This document shows positions 13,101 to 26,798 of a stretch of DNA of 64,000 nt, in pieces. The stretch is from Todiramphus chloris collaris. Taxonomy: Eukaryota > Chordata > Aves > Coraciiformes > Alcedinidae. The notes under the pieces are model-generated. The model was not told the origin of the DNA, ran no database searches, and saw nothing but the letters and a program-made list of their open reading frames with translations. The stretch spans positions 34,124,040-34,188,039 of the forward strand of contig JANVCC010000018.1 of NCBI GenBank assembly GCA_025345505.1, given 5' to 3'. Numbering within the stretch: the first letter of the stretch is position 1; each line of letters starts with the position of its first letter. The position numbers were made by a program, and so were the translations under genes.

Positions 13101-14164
13101 CCATCCACAATCAATTACTGAGACAGAAATAAGTGTGGAAAGCAACTGGCTTTAAATAACAGACTGTTGATGCACATAAAATTGTTCCTTACTTTTCTTT
13201 TCACGGGAGAGCCTCTTCAACTGGCTTATATACAAATAACTCTGTATTTCCTATGGGGTCCTGAGGCCTTCTCTAAGAACCAGCATTGATCACTTTTCAC
13301 ACTGTGGCAGAGTCCTGGTTAAATAAAACGCCTTTAAAGTATAGAAGGGTTGATATAAAGTATGCTTAACAACTCCCCTTCAAGGAAAAGCTTGTTTAAC
13401 TGAGAACTGCTAGTGAAAGCAATCAGATGCATGCAGATAATGCTAGATTGCTTAGGCTCTAACTCATGCATGCCACAGTTCCAGCCTCAGGTAAAAGTCC
13501 TTAAGATTAAGAAGGAATGTTAATAAGTTTTTCAGAAATGCCACATAAGCATTTTCTACCAGTTTGTTTTCCCTAGTCTCATTTTCTATAGGTAAAACAG
13601 GAGACACTGGGAAAGAGCAGATCTACCCCAGCCATTCCTGATGCTACCTGCTGCCCTGTTGCTTCCTGCATCCATGGAAGGGGAGGCACCAGGCCCAGCC
13701 CCACATTTCAGCCACTCACCAGAGCATTGCCTTGGGACTACTGAACACTGCACAAACTAGATTAACACATTTGTCTTCCCATCACACATCTTCTGTCATG
13801 CATTAGTTGAATCCAGTGTGCAAAACAAAGACCAACTATTATGCAAAAGAAAGAAAAGAAAAGGTTTAAATTACCAAGAAATCAGACTAACTGTATAGGA
13901 TGGATAATTTTACAAGTATCGTGCCTGTGTTCACTTCTTTTGAGTTACATCTTGCTGTAATAACCTGGTAAACCAAAATATGAAAGAGGTACTGGCAAAT
14001 TACAAGATTATTTAATATCAAACTCAGTGATAAATAATATGATAACTGCTTGTTTCCAGACACTACCTTTTATAAGCAGGTTTTTTGAATTTTCAGAATA
14101 TCTGATCTTTCCAACACTTAACAGTTCTCTTTCCCCAACACTGAACACTTCTAACACTCAGCTG
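10181..14164. other. Unique sequence with simple repeats, no gene recognised
   Basis: A T14 run lies at about 10,371-10,384 and a pure G17 run at 13,021-13,037. The region 11,220-11,510 holds a CCACGTGG palindrome (11,227-11,234) and several homeodomain-like motifs and is discussed as a finding. The 119-codon + strand frame at 11,900-12,259 has no recognisable domain. Confidence 0.5.
13021..13037 (+). repeat. Poly-G tract (G17)
   Basis: An uninterrupted run of 17 G, flanked by 'tatgagact' and 'aacaaccacc'. Runs this long are prone to length error in sequencing and can form G-rich secondary structure. Confidence 0.95.
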
Positions 14165-14273
14165 CACAGGGTGCTGGGCCATCCTGTCTAGACCATGCTT
14201 TTCCCAAGAAAGGTTGGATCAGATGATCCTTGAGGTCCCTTCCAACCTGGTACTCAATGATTCTATGATTTAA
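14165..14273 (+). mobile_element. CR1 3'-end stub
   Basis: The + strand reads 'ggttggatcagatgatcctt' then 'gaggtcccttccaacctggt' and ends with 'tcaatgattctatgattt'. This is the CR1 3' UTR end with its short terminal repeat. The element is severely 5'-truncated (about 110 bases), which is the usual state of CR1 copies. No coding part remains. Confidence 0.85.
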
Positions 14274-14706
14274 CTAAAACCAAGGTACCTTGGAGTACAA
14301 GAGCAGGAATCCAGCACTACAGAATTCCCTCTCAGGAGATACTTAAATTTTATGTAATAAGCAAGGTCTATGACAAAAATACGTGTAACGTAATTGTATC
14401 ATTTCTCAAAGTTTTTCATAATGACTTTCTCTTTCTAAAAAGTACTTCACTGTTGGGAGCAGGAGAATGCAATTGTTCTCTGGGTGGTGCTGTTGGCTCC
14501 TAAGGGCACAATCAATCCTGCCAAGACATATAATTCATGCACTGTTTGCTTCTGATACAGATACATTTACAAAAGCAATGGAATGATTCCTCCAGAATAA
14601 ATGTGTCTGTAAATCCCTGTGTTGAAAATACTACTAACAGCTACATCTTGCACCACTGGTGAGAGGTTGAGGTAGAACTAACAGACACATCCAGCCAAAC
14701 CATAAT

Positions 14707-14728
14707 AAAAAAAAAAAAAAAAAAAAAA
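14707..14728 (+). repeat. Poly-A tract (A22)
   Basis: A run of 22 A preceded by 'accataat' and followed by 'tcccctcccag'. No retroelement body or target-site duplication is recognisable upstream, so it may be a simple homopolymer and not a retrotransposition tail. Confidence 0.9.
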
Positions 14729-15658
14729 TCCCCTCCCAGCTCTTGCTTAACCGTGGACACATTTACAGTCACAAGGCACCCTCCTATCTGACTCCAGTGT
14801 ATGCAGTGCCTGAGGTGCTGCTCTGGATCCTTCTCAGCAGGAACTGCCCGAGCTTCTCAAACCTTTTCCTCATGTGAGGGAAACTAGAGTCATGACATTA
14901 AGCATCCTTCTGCCATATTTTTGGAAAGGTCGACTCTAATAGGCATTTAACATGGCATGAGCCGAATTACATGCCTTCACAAAAAACAGGCAAAAACTCA
15001 TAAAAAGCAGTGCCTTTTTTTAGCAGTCAGCAGGAGTTCAGGGAGGGAGATCACTTCTCGCAGCACCTCAGGGGAGAATAGTGTTCTCAGCTACTTCAGG
15101 CTAATCACGATCCTAAGTCATGATCCAGGTACACACAGAAATTACAGAAACTGAACAAAGGGTAAGATTCATCACTCCAAATTAAGACATCTTCATCAGA
15201 GCTAGCTGGCGAAAGATGAGTGGTTTAGGGCATAATTCATCTCATTTAAGGAATGTACTTAAAAGTCATGATGTGCATCACTCCTTGGCGTTCCTTTTCC
15301 CACACTGACTATAAAGAGAACCCTAAAAAGCTAAATCAGATATAAATGTATGCATTGCAGACTGCTAAAGTTAGCTGAAATCAGTCTTGCACAAAGAGTT
15401 TATTAATAATTTAACTAACCAGAAACATGGATAAAAGTGATTCAGTGCATTATTTTAATGTTATTTATGTTACCATTGGATTGTGCAGAGAGCAGAAAGA
15501 TGAAACCGAGACTGAAAAGACATAAATCTTTCCTAACCATGGAGAAAGTCATATTTATGTATGTCCTTGTACACAGTAGCACTGTATTATTTCCGTTACT
15601 TCCACATAGGCCATTAATATACAGAAACTGAATTCTGAAGTCAATACTCTTAAATTTT

Positions 15659-15700
15659 AAAAAAAAAAAAAAGGAAAGAAAAGAAAAGAAAAAAGAGTGG
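15659..15700 (+). repeat. Purine tract, A-run plus (GAAAA)n
   Basis: An A-run passing into 'ggaaagaaaagaaaagaaaa' repeats. It is a low-complexity homopurine tract. Confidence 0.9.
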
Positions 15701-18700
15701 GTGGGAGCTTTGATAAACCTACAGAACTCCTTTGACAGTCTAAAGAGATTTTCACACGCAGCTTTGTAACCACTACAGTTTTTATTGGGTTCCATGGACA
15801 CTTTCAGGAAATCTCCCCAGGACACAAATACAATCAGTTTCTTTCAGTATATTTCCAGAACAGTCTTGAAGGAGACTGATTATTTACACTGCAGTACAGA
15901 AAGGCTGATTCTCAGAGCTTTCTTCCCGTTTGCAACCAAGGTGTACAGTGCTTGGTACAACTGTACTGAGTTGCTCTTTCCACATGTATATAATTTAAGA
16001 AAAGACCACCTATATGAATGCATATTACCGATGTTCATGCAGCATCTAATAGCATGGAATCTCAATCCTACATTTGCAGAATTGAAAACTAAATTTTCTG
16101 TAGGATGACATAGGAATTTGCATCCTTTAAAGGCAAATGAGAAGTACACATCTACTTAAAAAAAAAAATTTCACTGTCCCATACATCACCTCTTGTTGAC
16201 ATTAGTCCCTAATTTGGAGTATGTTCTCACCCGCCCCATGAATTGCACTAGTATATCTTTCCCTTTCTTTGGCACATAGTCTGCCTTCCAGGAGAGCACC
16301 ACTGATTGTCTTCTGAGTGTTCAATTAACTGGTACCTCAGGCAGGCACTTAATGTAATTTTCCTGCAAATGACCCATTTAAGGAGAGACAAAATGATAAC
16401 TATGACAATGTCATATGGGAAAAAAAGAGAAGAGAAACAATAAAATAAAGGAAAATTGACAGTAAATCACGTTTTGCAGTCCTCTTTAGAAGAAATAAAG
16501 ATAAGAAGTAATCCTTAATCAAAAGAAAGCAGGACTTGGGGATCAGCGCTCACTGTTCGTCTGCTTTGTCTCTGCTTTCTCCCTGAGCACAAGAAAGCTG
16601 TGGCATAACTAACACTGACTCTGTTGCCTATGGTCCTTTTTAATTACTCATATTTTAACTTTCCTCTTTTCCTTGACTATTTTCCCATACCAATCACAGT
16701 TTGCTACCTATTATTCTTACTTTCATCTGCTATCTCCTCTTAAATTTCATTTTGTTACTGTTTTCTTTTTCTTGTTTCAGCTAAGCACCACCTCATTTAG
16801 GTGCAAGCTCTTACACGTGCCCTCAGCCCAAGTGGCCTCTCCAGCATGAGCAGAATTTGGTTGTGCAGCAGAGGCAGACCACATTTGCCATCACTGGAGG
16901 AAGGGGAGATGTCAGCAACAAGGACAAGACAGTGGGCTTCAGGTGAGAGCTTCACACCCTCCAAAAAGCAGGAGTGGATGACTGAGCAGGAGGTGAGAAT
17001 AAGCTGAGAGAGCTCATCCTACCTACAAGGGGCAGAGCACTCATCTTGCCTATACACCATCAGACAAGATCTTCTCTTTCTGCTTGCTCTCAATTTGTCT
17101 TTCAGGCTCCTGTGAATGCAACTCCAGCTAAACTTTTCCAGTAGGTTCCCTAAGGACATTACTTGCTCCCTCATCACAGCTGCCCCATGCTACACTGAGA
17201 TTTGCTCTATGGTCCCCACACATGCAGCCAGGTAGGACATCAGCTTGGGCCCCAAACCAGCCCACGCTGGGGTAGGTAGGGTATAGGAGGAAGTATAGAG
17301 TCAGTCTCCATGTCACTTGGGTGCTAACTAGGCATGAAGCAACTGAGGAGCCAGCACAGCCAACTCAGCTGGCCGTTTCACAGCACGGTGGGATGCTCCT
17401 GTGCAGCCTTTAATACTACTGTGGCCCCAAGGCACACCAAGACTTCTCCCCCTTCTATTTCTAATGTCTCACAGCCGCTTTAGCTCTAAATCAAACTCCT
17501 CCACACCCAGCCATAAACTTTTTCCATCTCCAAATATTGTCAGTGGCACATTCTCAAAAAACTACCCGGGGAGGAAGAGAAGGGCTTAATATATTTGATT
17601 CACACTTTGACAGATTTGGCCCACTCAAAGCTCAAAGCTCCGTGTAGTTATGTTGACAGTAACCACCCAGGAGCATAAATATAAACACACTCACAAGTCC
17701 CTCAGTAATCAAAAGGAGGTAATAATTTACCTCACCCAGCAGACGTTAACAATTTAAAAACCATGGGGGAGCGCTTTTGATCCCCTAACTCATATTCAGT
17801 GGTGTACCCTCAACCCCCTCATATAACCAACTGCAGAAAAGCTAATTGTGCTGTGCTAGTCCAGGTTAATGTGTTGCAACCCCAGATGGCATTCTGAAGA
17901 TTTAGCCTCTGAGCTCCCTGGCAGTAACTGTCACTTCCCTGAAGGAAAGGGAAAAGTCACTCTGGCTTCTACAATCCTTCCAGCTCCAGTACCACGCCAG
18001 ATTCAGTCAGGGTCTTTAATACAAACAGGAACCATGAAGAGACATAAAACTCTGTCAGCCTTCCCTGTCCCTCTGCATTGTGGGGCTGCAGCTTGAAGGA
18101 AGCTGAGGGGTGAAACAGGTTAATTAGAGCTGGCCTGGCCTTGAAGGACATGGGCTGGGAGTCCTCCCAAGGTCTCTTCTACCCCTGTTTCTTAGGATTG
18201 CTGACTGGTCGAAGCAGAGCAACTCCTCAATCCATGTCTGACTTCAGAATTAAATCCCTTAAAAAAATAAATTTAAAATAGATAAGAAAATAGTCTTAGC
18301 CTTTTTTCTAACTGGAGGACACCTGCCACTTTAAAAAGAAGAAAAGTTCTATTTGCTTAGCACTTAGGTGACATTCCTAAGCCAAGTTCAGACACGACAC
18401 AAATTTCACTGTTGCCTTTAAAAAGTTAGAGTACTGGTGCTTTTTACTAAAAATTGGTATTACTTTTCATTTCCAAAGGGATTTCTCATTTCTGGAGCTC
18501 AAGGCCCTTGGCAAAGGTAAATAACTGCAAAATAAACCTTTGAAGGAGCACAGTTCTAGTAGCTGTGTGTTGTATGAGAAATTGGTTATGAATGTATAAT
18601 TTAGGGCTTTGAGGAAAATTTTAAAGCCAAGTATAAATTAAGGACCTAATACTGCTCTTGCTGAAGTCTATTAGAACATGACTGGATTCTAAATGACCAC

Positions 18701-18938
18701 TGGAGGTTACTGTTTCCCCACAGAAATTCAATGAGTCAAGCATTATGTTAATTCTTTTCCATTATTTAAGACAGGCATCCTTAATATCAATGGCTGCAAA
18801 TTGCTCCCACATATGGCAAGCTGTGCTGAGTGTGTTTCAGGGTGGCAGAAAGCAGAGGGGCAGGGGGAGGGCATTTGAGCATCCAAGCATATAGATGCAG
18901 TTGGAGAAAGATTTCTTGTTGCTTATCATTATTATTTG

Positions 18939-18982
18939 ATATATATATATTATATGTGTTTTATATATATATATTTTTTTTT
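18939..18982. repeat. (TA)n microsatellite with T-run
   Basis: Two (TA)n blocks separated by 'tatgtgtttt', then a T9-type run. It is an interrupted dinucleotide microsatellite. Confidence 0.9.
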
Positions 18983-21900
18983 ACTCCAGGACCTAGAAAC
19001 CCAACATGTACTAAGTTTCTGCTATGGGAAGTGCTCTGCAGATTGGAAATGCTGTCCTAGCCACCCACAGCCTTAGCAAAGAGACAACAGCCCATTACAG
19101 GCAGATAAGAACCCATCAAAGAGTATTGATTGGCATGATAGACAACAGCATCCACATGCCAGCAGTGGCCTTATCGTTGCCACATCCTGGCAGAAATTAC
19201 AGACACCAAGAGCTATTTTAAGGGAAAATCCAAGGGGGAACAATAAAGCTGTTTTACACGTTTACAGAAGCTGCTCTGCAGTGCACTGGGCAGCATGAGC
19301 TTTTGGTGTAACCATGAAAACTAGTGAGCAAACAATCTTGACTTTCTGGGGTGAGTGGGGGAAGCAACCAACAGCTTTAGTATGAATGAGAGATACTAGG
19401 CTGGTTAATATGACAGATTAACCCTGTTTTCAGGTATTAGCTACTGTGGGTACCTTGTATTACTGCTTTAACACACCACTTCACCTTAGAGATCGTGAGA
19501 AGGCGGTTATTTTAAGATAGATGTAGTATCATTCTCCTTTCCCCTTATTACTTCTATTCAGAGCTTACTCAAATTTTTCTATGCAGCAATGAAGAGCTTT
19601 AGGTACCCACTGAAAATTGGGGATAATAATTGCCTTTTTTTTTTGTCTCACTTCTTTGAAGGCAAGGTCTGGGAGGCAGGTGCTTCCTTTTAATATCCAT
19701 TTGTGCAACATCTGTATGACAGATTTGGATATGGGCCCCTAGAAACTCCTTCAGTACAAGTAGTAAAAACAATAAGGTAATTTTACCTCTCAAAATATCT
19801 TCAAGGAGTAGACATGGGTCATAATATTGTAAGTCATGTCAGGAAGAGCCTAATGGAGGTTTACCCACAAGAACCTGATCTTCTTCATATTGGCAGCCAG
19901 AGGCGCCTAATGGCATGTTAGAGGCAGCACAACAAGAGAAGATCAATGTGACACAAAAAGAAAAAGAAAACCAGCCCAGTGGTGTGTGGAGAAAGCATTC
20001 AGTCAAGCACAGGGGAAGCAGCTGCTTTGTCATCTGTAAGGCTCTGTAAAATGCCACAATCTGAAAAGAATAAAAGAATCTTTAAAATAGCACACCATTT
20101 TCCCTTCTTCAAAGATTTGTCACCCCCATCATTTTCTCTTCTACAAAGTTCTCCTCACCATCAAAGTCTTGTAACTTTAATACTAAAATGACATATCACT
20201 TTTTTCCTCTTTTCTTTTATTTGGGGGTGTGGAGGAGAATTTGAAAATTTTCCTTCATTGATGATTTATTTTCTTCAGTCTAAAACTGGTTTTGAAATTC
20301 TAAGCAGGCTTAGAAGCTCTGGTAGAAATTCAACAACTTTCTGTTTATTTAATACAGAAGAAAATTCTGTGATTTAAATCTCTGTTACACTGTGCAAGGG
20401 CAGTTATCACTTTGCATCTGGGTGAGTTTGGCAGTCAGCAGTAACCATCACCTCTTAAACAGGTACTGGATAAACACTGAAGGCCAGACTATGGTTGGTA
20501 TGAGCCATTTTGTAGCCCTTCTGCCAGGACCTGAGTGGAAACACTAATAAGTGGGTTCACATTCAAAGGTAAATCACCACAGATTCAAATCCTCACACAG
20601 AAACCAGGGAAAATTATCCTGATGCAATTAGCAGTGCAAATGACTCAGTGAGCAAACTGTCCCCACTAGCAAATGGGAAACAAATGGCTTAACAAAGAAT
20701 ATTTTTGTTAAAGGCAGGAAAACAAAATGCCTCCAACAGGCAGATAAACAGGGTAACAATAAGTCATCCTCAAAGCATGATCATAATTTATAGTCTTTTC
20801 TTCTGGGAAGAGAACAGCCATGGAAGCCAGATGCCTTTCCTCTTCTCTGACAGCATTCACTGACAGTGAGAGATTTTACAGCCTTCCAATGCCCTCTCTC
20901 AGCTGGCTGGCTGGTTTCTGGTGGCCCTCTGTTCTGCCCCAGGTCCCATCAGTCCTTTCTCCTCCATGGCTGCGCATGTGTGTTACCTACACAGCACACG
21001 GGGATATCTCTCCTCCTGCCCAGACTCGGCTGGAAGATGCCAGGAAGACGCCTGCTGCTTTCTGATCAGACCGTGAAAGAAAGCAGATGTCACCCACCTT
21101 TGAGAGCAAAGACGGCCAGCAAACAGCCCTTGGAGCAGCTTGACGTGCTGATGGCTTTACCACGTCTCAAGAAAAGTGACTTCTGGAAGGGAGGCGAAGA
21201 GGAAGCAGGTGGGGGTGAAGGGAGGAACGTCACGTGTGAGTGAGTCCCCTGGCAGGAGTGAGAACAATCACATCCAGATTCCCAAGCAGAGTCACGATGC
21301 TGAAGCTTGAAAGGAAACAAGAAAACTCAATTAGTGTCATACATTTTCTTTTTGCAGGTCTGTTTGCTCCCAGGGGGTGAAAATGTAGCTTACACAAAGC
21401 CTGGACAATATTGTGTTTTATCAAGGGCAGAATAAAAAAGGAATTTAAGGATTCCTTGTTACCAACAGGAGAATCATCCCTGTCTTGTACTGCAAGTACA
21501 TCTTGACAAAGAACACTGCTACTGATAAAACCTCGTGCAAAATTTTGAAGGAATGATTCCCAGGTTTCTTAAATATTAACCTAATAGGACTGAGTTAATG
21601 TCTTTGCTGCAGAGAAATGTAAGGCTGATGGAGACAGGACTGGCAAGTTCTGAACCAGCTCTTTTAACAGTAAAGAGTTCTCTAGAGAAAATACCATCAT
21701 TATCAATAAAAATGACATTTTATTTACTGTACTTTTTGTAAGAATGCCTATTCTGTTCACAGAAATCTGCTGTTGATTGGAAAAGCCAGCAGTTTTCAAA
21801 GTAATGACAGAAATTACCTGCCCTTCTCTGTATCTAGCATTTATTCCCCACCCTGCATTTAGCTGTCTTGATAGCAAAACTGATTTAACTAAATTACTGC

Positions 21901-23194
21901 AGCCTACTCAGGCAGACGCAATTACACCAACATAAAGGTGTTAATATATTTCTAGGTGTTATCAACTAATACTCACATCAACATAGTGGTTATACAGATT
22001 TAAATACATCTATATTTCTCCCACAGTCACTGAGTAGAGGAAAGCCTTCTGAATAAACAATAGCTATAGTAAGCATGCACAAAAGCTGGTAAACTTTGGT
22101 ATCAGCTTGATTTCCTTGCTAAAGTTGAGATGAAAAATGTCCTCCAGGCTACTAATAGCCAGAAAAGTATTTAAGCTGAAAAACGGTATTTTGCTGATGT
22201 ATTTAACAAATTTCAGATGGTGCACATTGACAAAATGACACATTCAGTGGTTCCACTTTGACTATGACTATTACAATATTGCTTGAAGCATTACCTCTTC
22301 TTAGAGAGATAATTTCTTTGGTTTTCTCCACGCAGAACAAAAACCAGTCTATCTGCCTTTTTGTTCCACCTTTGGGAAGCACTAAGGCAGTGGAGGGTTG
22401 GCTCACAATGAAGTGAAATAACTAGTAAATAAATAGATGGGTATCTTACAGCAGATCTGTCAATTATCAGTCAATATTGAAACTGTCAAGGGTTATCTAA
22501 GAGGGAAACATGTCTGGCCATCTTAAGAAATTCATACATTTTGATTACCTGGACACCAAATAGTCTAACATGTATTCAATATCATATTAAACTTAGCTCA
22601 TAATAGAGAGGCCATAAAGCATTCTTCAAAAATGTAGTATTGAAATTTTTATAACATTTTGATAAATTACTCTGGTAATTTGGTTGTATTTTCTTAAAAC
22701 TGACAGCAGTGGCTTTTTGAAGCTCTGAGCATGAAGTAACCATTCTGATCAAGATGAAAGGAGGGTGGAGAGCACAATTCACCCATTTCAGACAGTGCTC
22801 TCTTCTTAATTGCAGTCAAAGCCATCTAAGACTTCTTTGTAGAGCAGGTGAGAAATTTTTCAATTAATGGATTCAGCCTACACAGTGGAAAATCTTGACT
22901 TGATAAAAATTGCTGTAGAAAAGGCTTAGCCCTGACAGATTTCTTCATAATAAATAAATAAATAATAAAGAAAGAAATGCAAGTTTTCAAACTGCTGTAT
23001 GGCTTTATGTGAGGAATAAAAGTTACAATTTGTGTAATCAATGTATTTTGTTTTGAAATTTAAATAGAAACATCATAAACTTTCATCTGACTTTTGTGTT
23101 ATGAAGATTTTTAATCACAAACTTTTGAGATTTTACTTTTGCATTGTAACCAGAAGGAATATTTTTAAACTTGAAAATTTCCCTCTTGGCTTTC

Positions 23195-23212
23195 TTTTTT
23201 TTTTTTTTTTTT
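23195..23212 (+). repeat. Poly-T tract (T18)
   Basis: Uninterrupted T run after 'tggctttc' and before 'cctcctctc'. It could be the tail of an antisense retrocopy, but no body is recognisable downstream. Confidence 0.9.
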
Positions 23213-26200
23213 CCTCCTCTCACAATTAAGTTATGAATAGTTTGGTTCAATGGACATAGAAGTCACAGGTGGAGATAACTGTCAATGAGATGTTTTGATG
23301 TACTCTCATCTTTTTTTTCTCCAAAATTAGTTTTCAGCACAATAAATAAAATTTCAAAAGACAGTGAAACTATTCCATCTAATATTTTCTTATCATCTTT
23401 CACCGTGTTATTTACCTTCTCTTCCACTAACATACTGCCTGTTTACTACTTCTATTTTGATCAGTTCAGGTTTGGTAAAAAAACCTTAGCTACAAAAATA
23501 CTACATGAGAGATATCAAATATCTAAGTAAAATATAAACTCAGCTCATTAGTAAGTTGTTGTGCAGGAGGAGTCACCATGCTCCTCTTGCTGAATCACTT
23601 CCATGGGCAATATATCACAAACTTGCCGTGAACATCTTGAGACAGAAGAAAGTAATTACTGTAGCATTTTAAAGCCACAAAACTTTATGAAAATTGTAGA
23701 TATTAAAAGTTATTGGTCCTACTAAATCTGAGATCATGCAGGCTGAAAGTTTACCCAGTGAAAAGCAGAGCAAGGTGTCCCCATAACTCTGATATAGTAC
23801 TGCTTTATTGCTACCTTTTTCCAAAGTACAAGTTAGGGACCTTGTTAAAAGAAGTACATAAATTGATAGCTTACTTCACTTACTTATAAAGGAATAAAAC
23901 AAGTCTTACTCTTTAACACGTTCTGCCATTTGGAAGGACACTGGCAGCCAGTAGATTTTAATCTGGGTTTTCCAGAAAGAAGATATCTGCTTGATCTCTT
24001 TTGATACAGCTCTCAGTGGAAACAGACAGTACGTCAACAAAATCACTTATTTTTATCTTTGAATGAGGTCTTGAAAGAGAGGTGATGTTGAAGGTTTATT
24101 TCTTAACCAGGAGAAGAAAAAAAAAAAAAGAATGGGACTATTATTCCATAGTCAATCTGAGTCTATCTAACCATTACCTCCCTTTCTTGGTTATACCTTT
24201 CATTTCTACCAGCAATAAATTCTAGGTCTACTGAGGTTACAGCTGGGAACTTCAGCCCTGTTATGGATGGTTACCTCAGTCTCACAATCCATTTGATATC
24301 ACCTAATCCATTAGTAGTTATTTTCCCACTTAGGACCACAGCCATTATTTACCCTCTGATACATGAACAGACATAGTGAAGAAAACTCAGGTGACAGACT
24401 CCACATAGTGAAGGTTACAGTCAGAAGTCTTCTATGCAACAAGCACCATCAATAAAACCTTACTTAATCATAGCTGACAGTGCATTGTAATAAATAAATA
24501 ATAATTTTAAAAAGGTTCAAACAGAACAATTGACACACTGGGAGTAAAGAAGAACAGTTCTGTGTTTCTCTTGGGAAAAAGAAATTAAATGTCTAGCTCT
24601 ATGAGCAGCAAAGGTGATGAAATTTGTTTTCCTGCCTATCTGTATCTAAAACTGTGCTCTAACCTATCTGATGTTTAAGCAACATGACTACACATCAGCT
24701 TCTCCTGTGATGAGGCATGAACCTTCTGCTTCCTCTACCTAACCAGCTACTTTCACAAAGCTTGTAAGGGTTTATTATTTTTCTTAAATCTTTACCTTTC
24801 TGACAAGCTTGGATGAAATCATCTCATATGTTCAAAAGTTTGGGGCCAGCGTTAGCAGGACTGTGGACAGCAACCAGACAGAAAAATGCAGCATATTTTC
24901 ATAGTTTACATCTGTTCAGGAAAAAAAACCCCAAAACCAAGCTAAAATATAAACCTGTCCTTGAACCAAAAGCTGGACGCACCTGTTACTTGCAGGGTTA
25001 CATGGAGAGGGGGCAGGAGGAAAGAGACAAATAATTAAGTGAGACTACATGTAAAATTATTAAGGAACTCAAAGATATACATATATATTTGATAGAGATT
25101 AGGTACAGATATGGAAAAAGGGAAGTAAATTCTGAGAAGACAAAGGTAGCAGTAGGAAAGGGAGAGAGTGATAAGGAAGGTAAGCTGGCTGATGGGATAA
25201 GAAGCTCGGGACACTGTCAGATCATCATTGTCACAGCCTCTGTCACCTCACCTTTCGTCTGATTTGACTTCAGTGCTACAAAGAGGCTTCAAATCTGTTC
25301 ACTTCCAGAAAATGCAGCTTACAGATGTCAATATATGGAACCCAATGTGGGTCAGAAAACTACCCAAGGACAGAACTAAGCATAGTATCAAGAAGATTCA
25401 TAAGGGGTTGTAGGGGTTGGGTTTGGTTTGGGTTTTTTCCTGTTGTTTGCACCTGACTTCCAACTCATGCTGGTTTTGATTCATGTGTGGGACAGGGAAT
25501 GACTTACACGTCAGAGAAAGAGGTAAGGGAGGGAAATCATACACTTTCATAAAAATTAGAGAGAAGACGTAACATGCCTGTGAAGGCAGAGAGCAGGAGA
25601 GGTGCTTTGCTGCCATATCACGACATACCATAGAAGGGTACTGAGACACAGGCAAGGGAACCTCATGCTCCACAGCTGAGAACTGAAAAAGAGGAAAAGC
25701 CCTCTGGTAGAATAAGAAATTCTGCCATGAGAAAACCAGTTCCCTGGAAATGACAGCAGGGATCTGCTTTCCAACAGCCTGAGAGCAAAACTCTGCCATC
25801 TCCATCGAAGAAATGGTCTGAATCACATTTGCCAAGAGCAAAAAAAGGACTTGCAGGCACAAAAGGTGATGCTTATCCCCAAGCTCTTCTGTGACTCATC
25901 TTTTGGTACAATTTTTCTCTGAATCAGTCTCAGAAAACTTTTGAAGTTCACTAAGCAAAAAAAAAAAAAAAAATTAAAAGAGGCAATGACATTTTCTATT
26001 TAAATAATATCTCTTTGAGCTATTCCATGCAGAAAAAACAAAGAGAGTTATCTGCTTTCACTTACCAAAAAACTGAGTAAAGAAAGTATATGAATGTGCA
26101 TTCATTTAGAGTAATGGACTTTCTATGTATGTATTTGAATGCTATGACTGCTCATAGGGCAGTTAGAAGCTCTGCCTCCCTTGGCTGTGGTGCTCCAGAA

Positions 26201-26761
26201 TTTCTTTCTGGCTACTACACTGTGCTTACCCATGCTTGTTGAACTTGAATCAGAGCAAAGGGGAAGGTTGTGGAGGACTGGTAAGTGACTGACTCAAATC
26301 TAGCTTGTGTTAAGTGCCTGACTGCTGGTCTGTATGAAATTAATTTATCTCTATAGTATTTCCTTATCTCTTTAATTATTAAGCCAAATCTTGTCTATCT
26401 GGCCATTTGTATAACATGTAAATCAGAGCATCACCCTGAATTCAGCCTCTCTCTCCCATAGAAGGGCAATCACACTTTCACTGTGTGATTTCTGTAGTGA
26501 CAAAAAGGGCATCCATAAATCCTTCCTTCAGCAGCTAGAGCAGACATATGTGAAGGTATAAAAGGGTAGATATGAGCCTAAAGGGATCTCCTGGCTTTGC
26601 TTAAAGAAAGGAATGAATGGGGTATTTATAACTGTGTCCTTAATGATAGGTAGGCCTTGATCTACACTCAGCAGATGCTACATAGATATTTACCTCTGAA
26701 ATTCTAATCCCTAAAGATGTACAGATAAGATATTATAAATTAGATAAAAATACAAGCCCTA

Positions 26762-26798
26762 TAACAAACAAACAAATAAACAAACAAACAAAAAAAAC
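26762..26798 (+). repeat. (CAAA)n simple repeat
   Basis: Tandem 'caaa' units with one 'taaa' variant, ending in an A-run and 'cccc'. A/C-rich microsatellite. Confidence 0.9.

Noticed and set aside
14707-14728. Poly-A tail of a processed retrocopy
   Set aside because: No gene-like body or target-site duplication is visible upstream of the A22 run.
15785-16108. 107-codon + frame
   Set aside because: Overlapped by an equally open minus-strand frame, with no recognisable protein on either strand.
18120-18180. CR1-like 3' end ('ccaaggtctcttctacccc')
   Set aside because: Only one short block resembles CR1 and the flanks do not continue the match.
25398-25862. 154-codon minus-strand frame with a hydrophobic N-terminus
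   Set aside because: The start resembles a signal peptide, but the rest is not family-like, overlapping frames exist on the same strand, and no splice or promoter context supports it.
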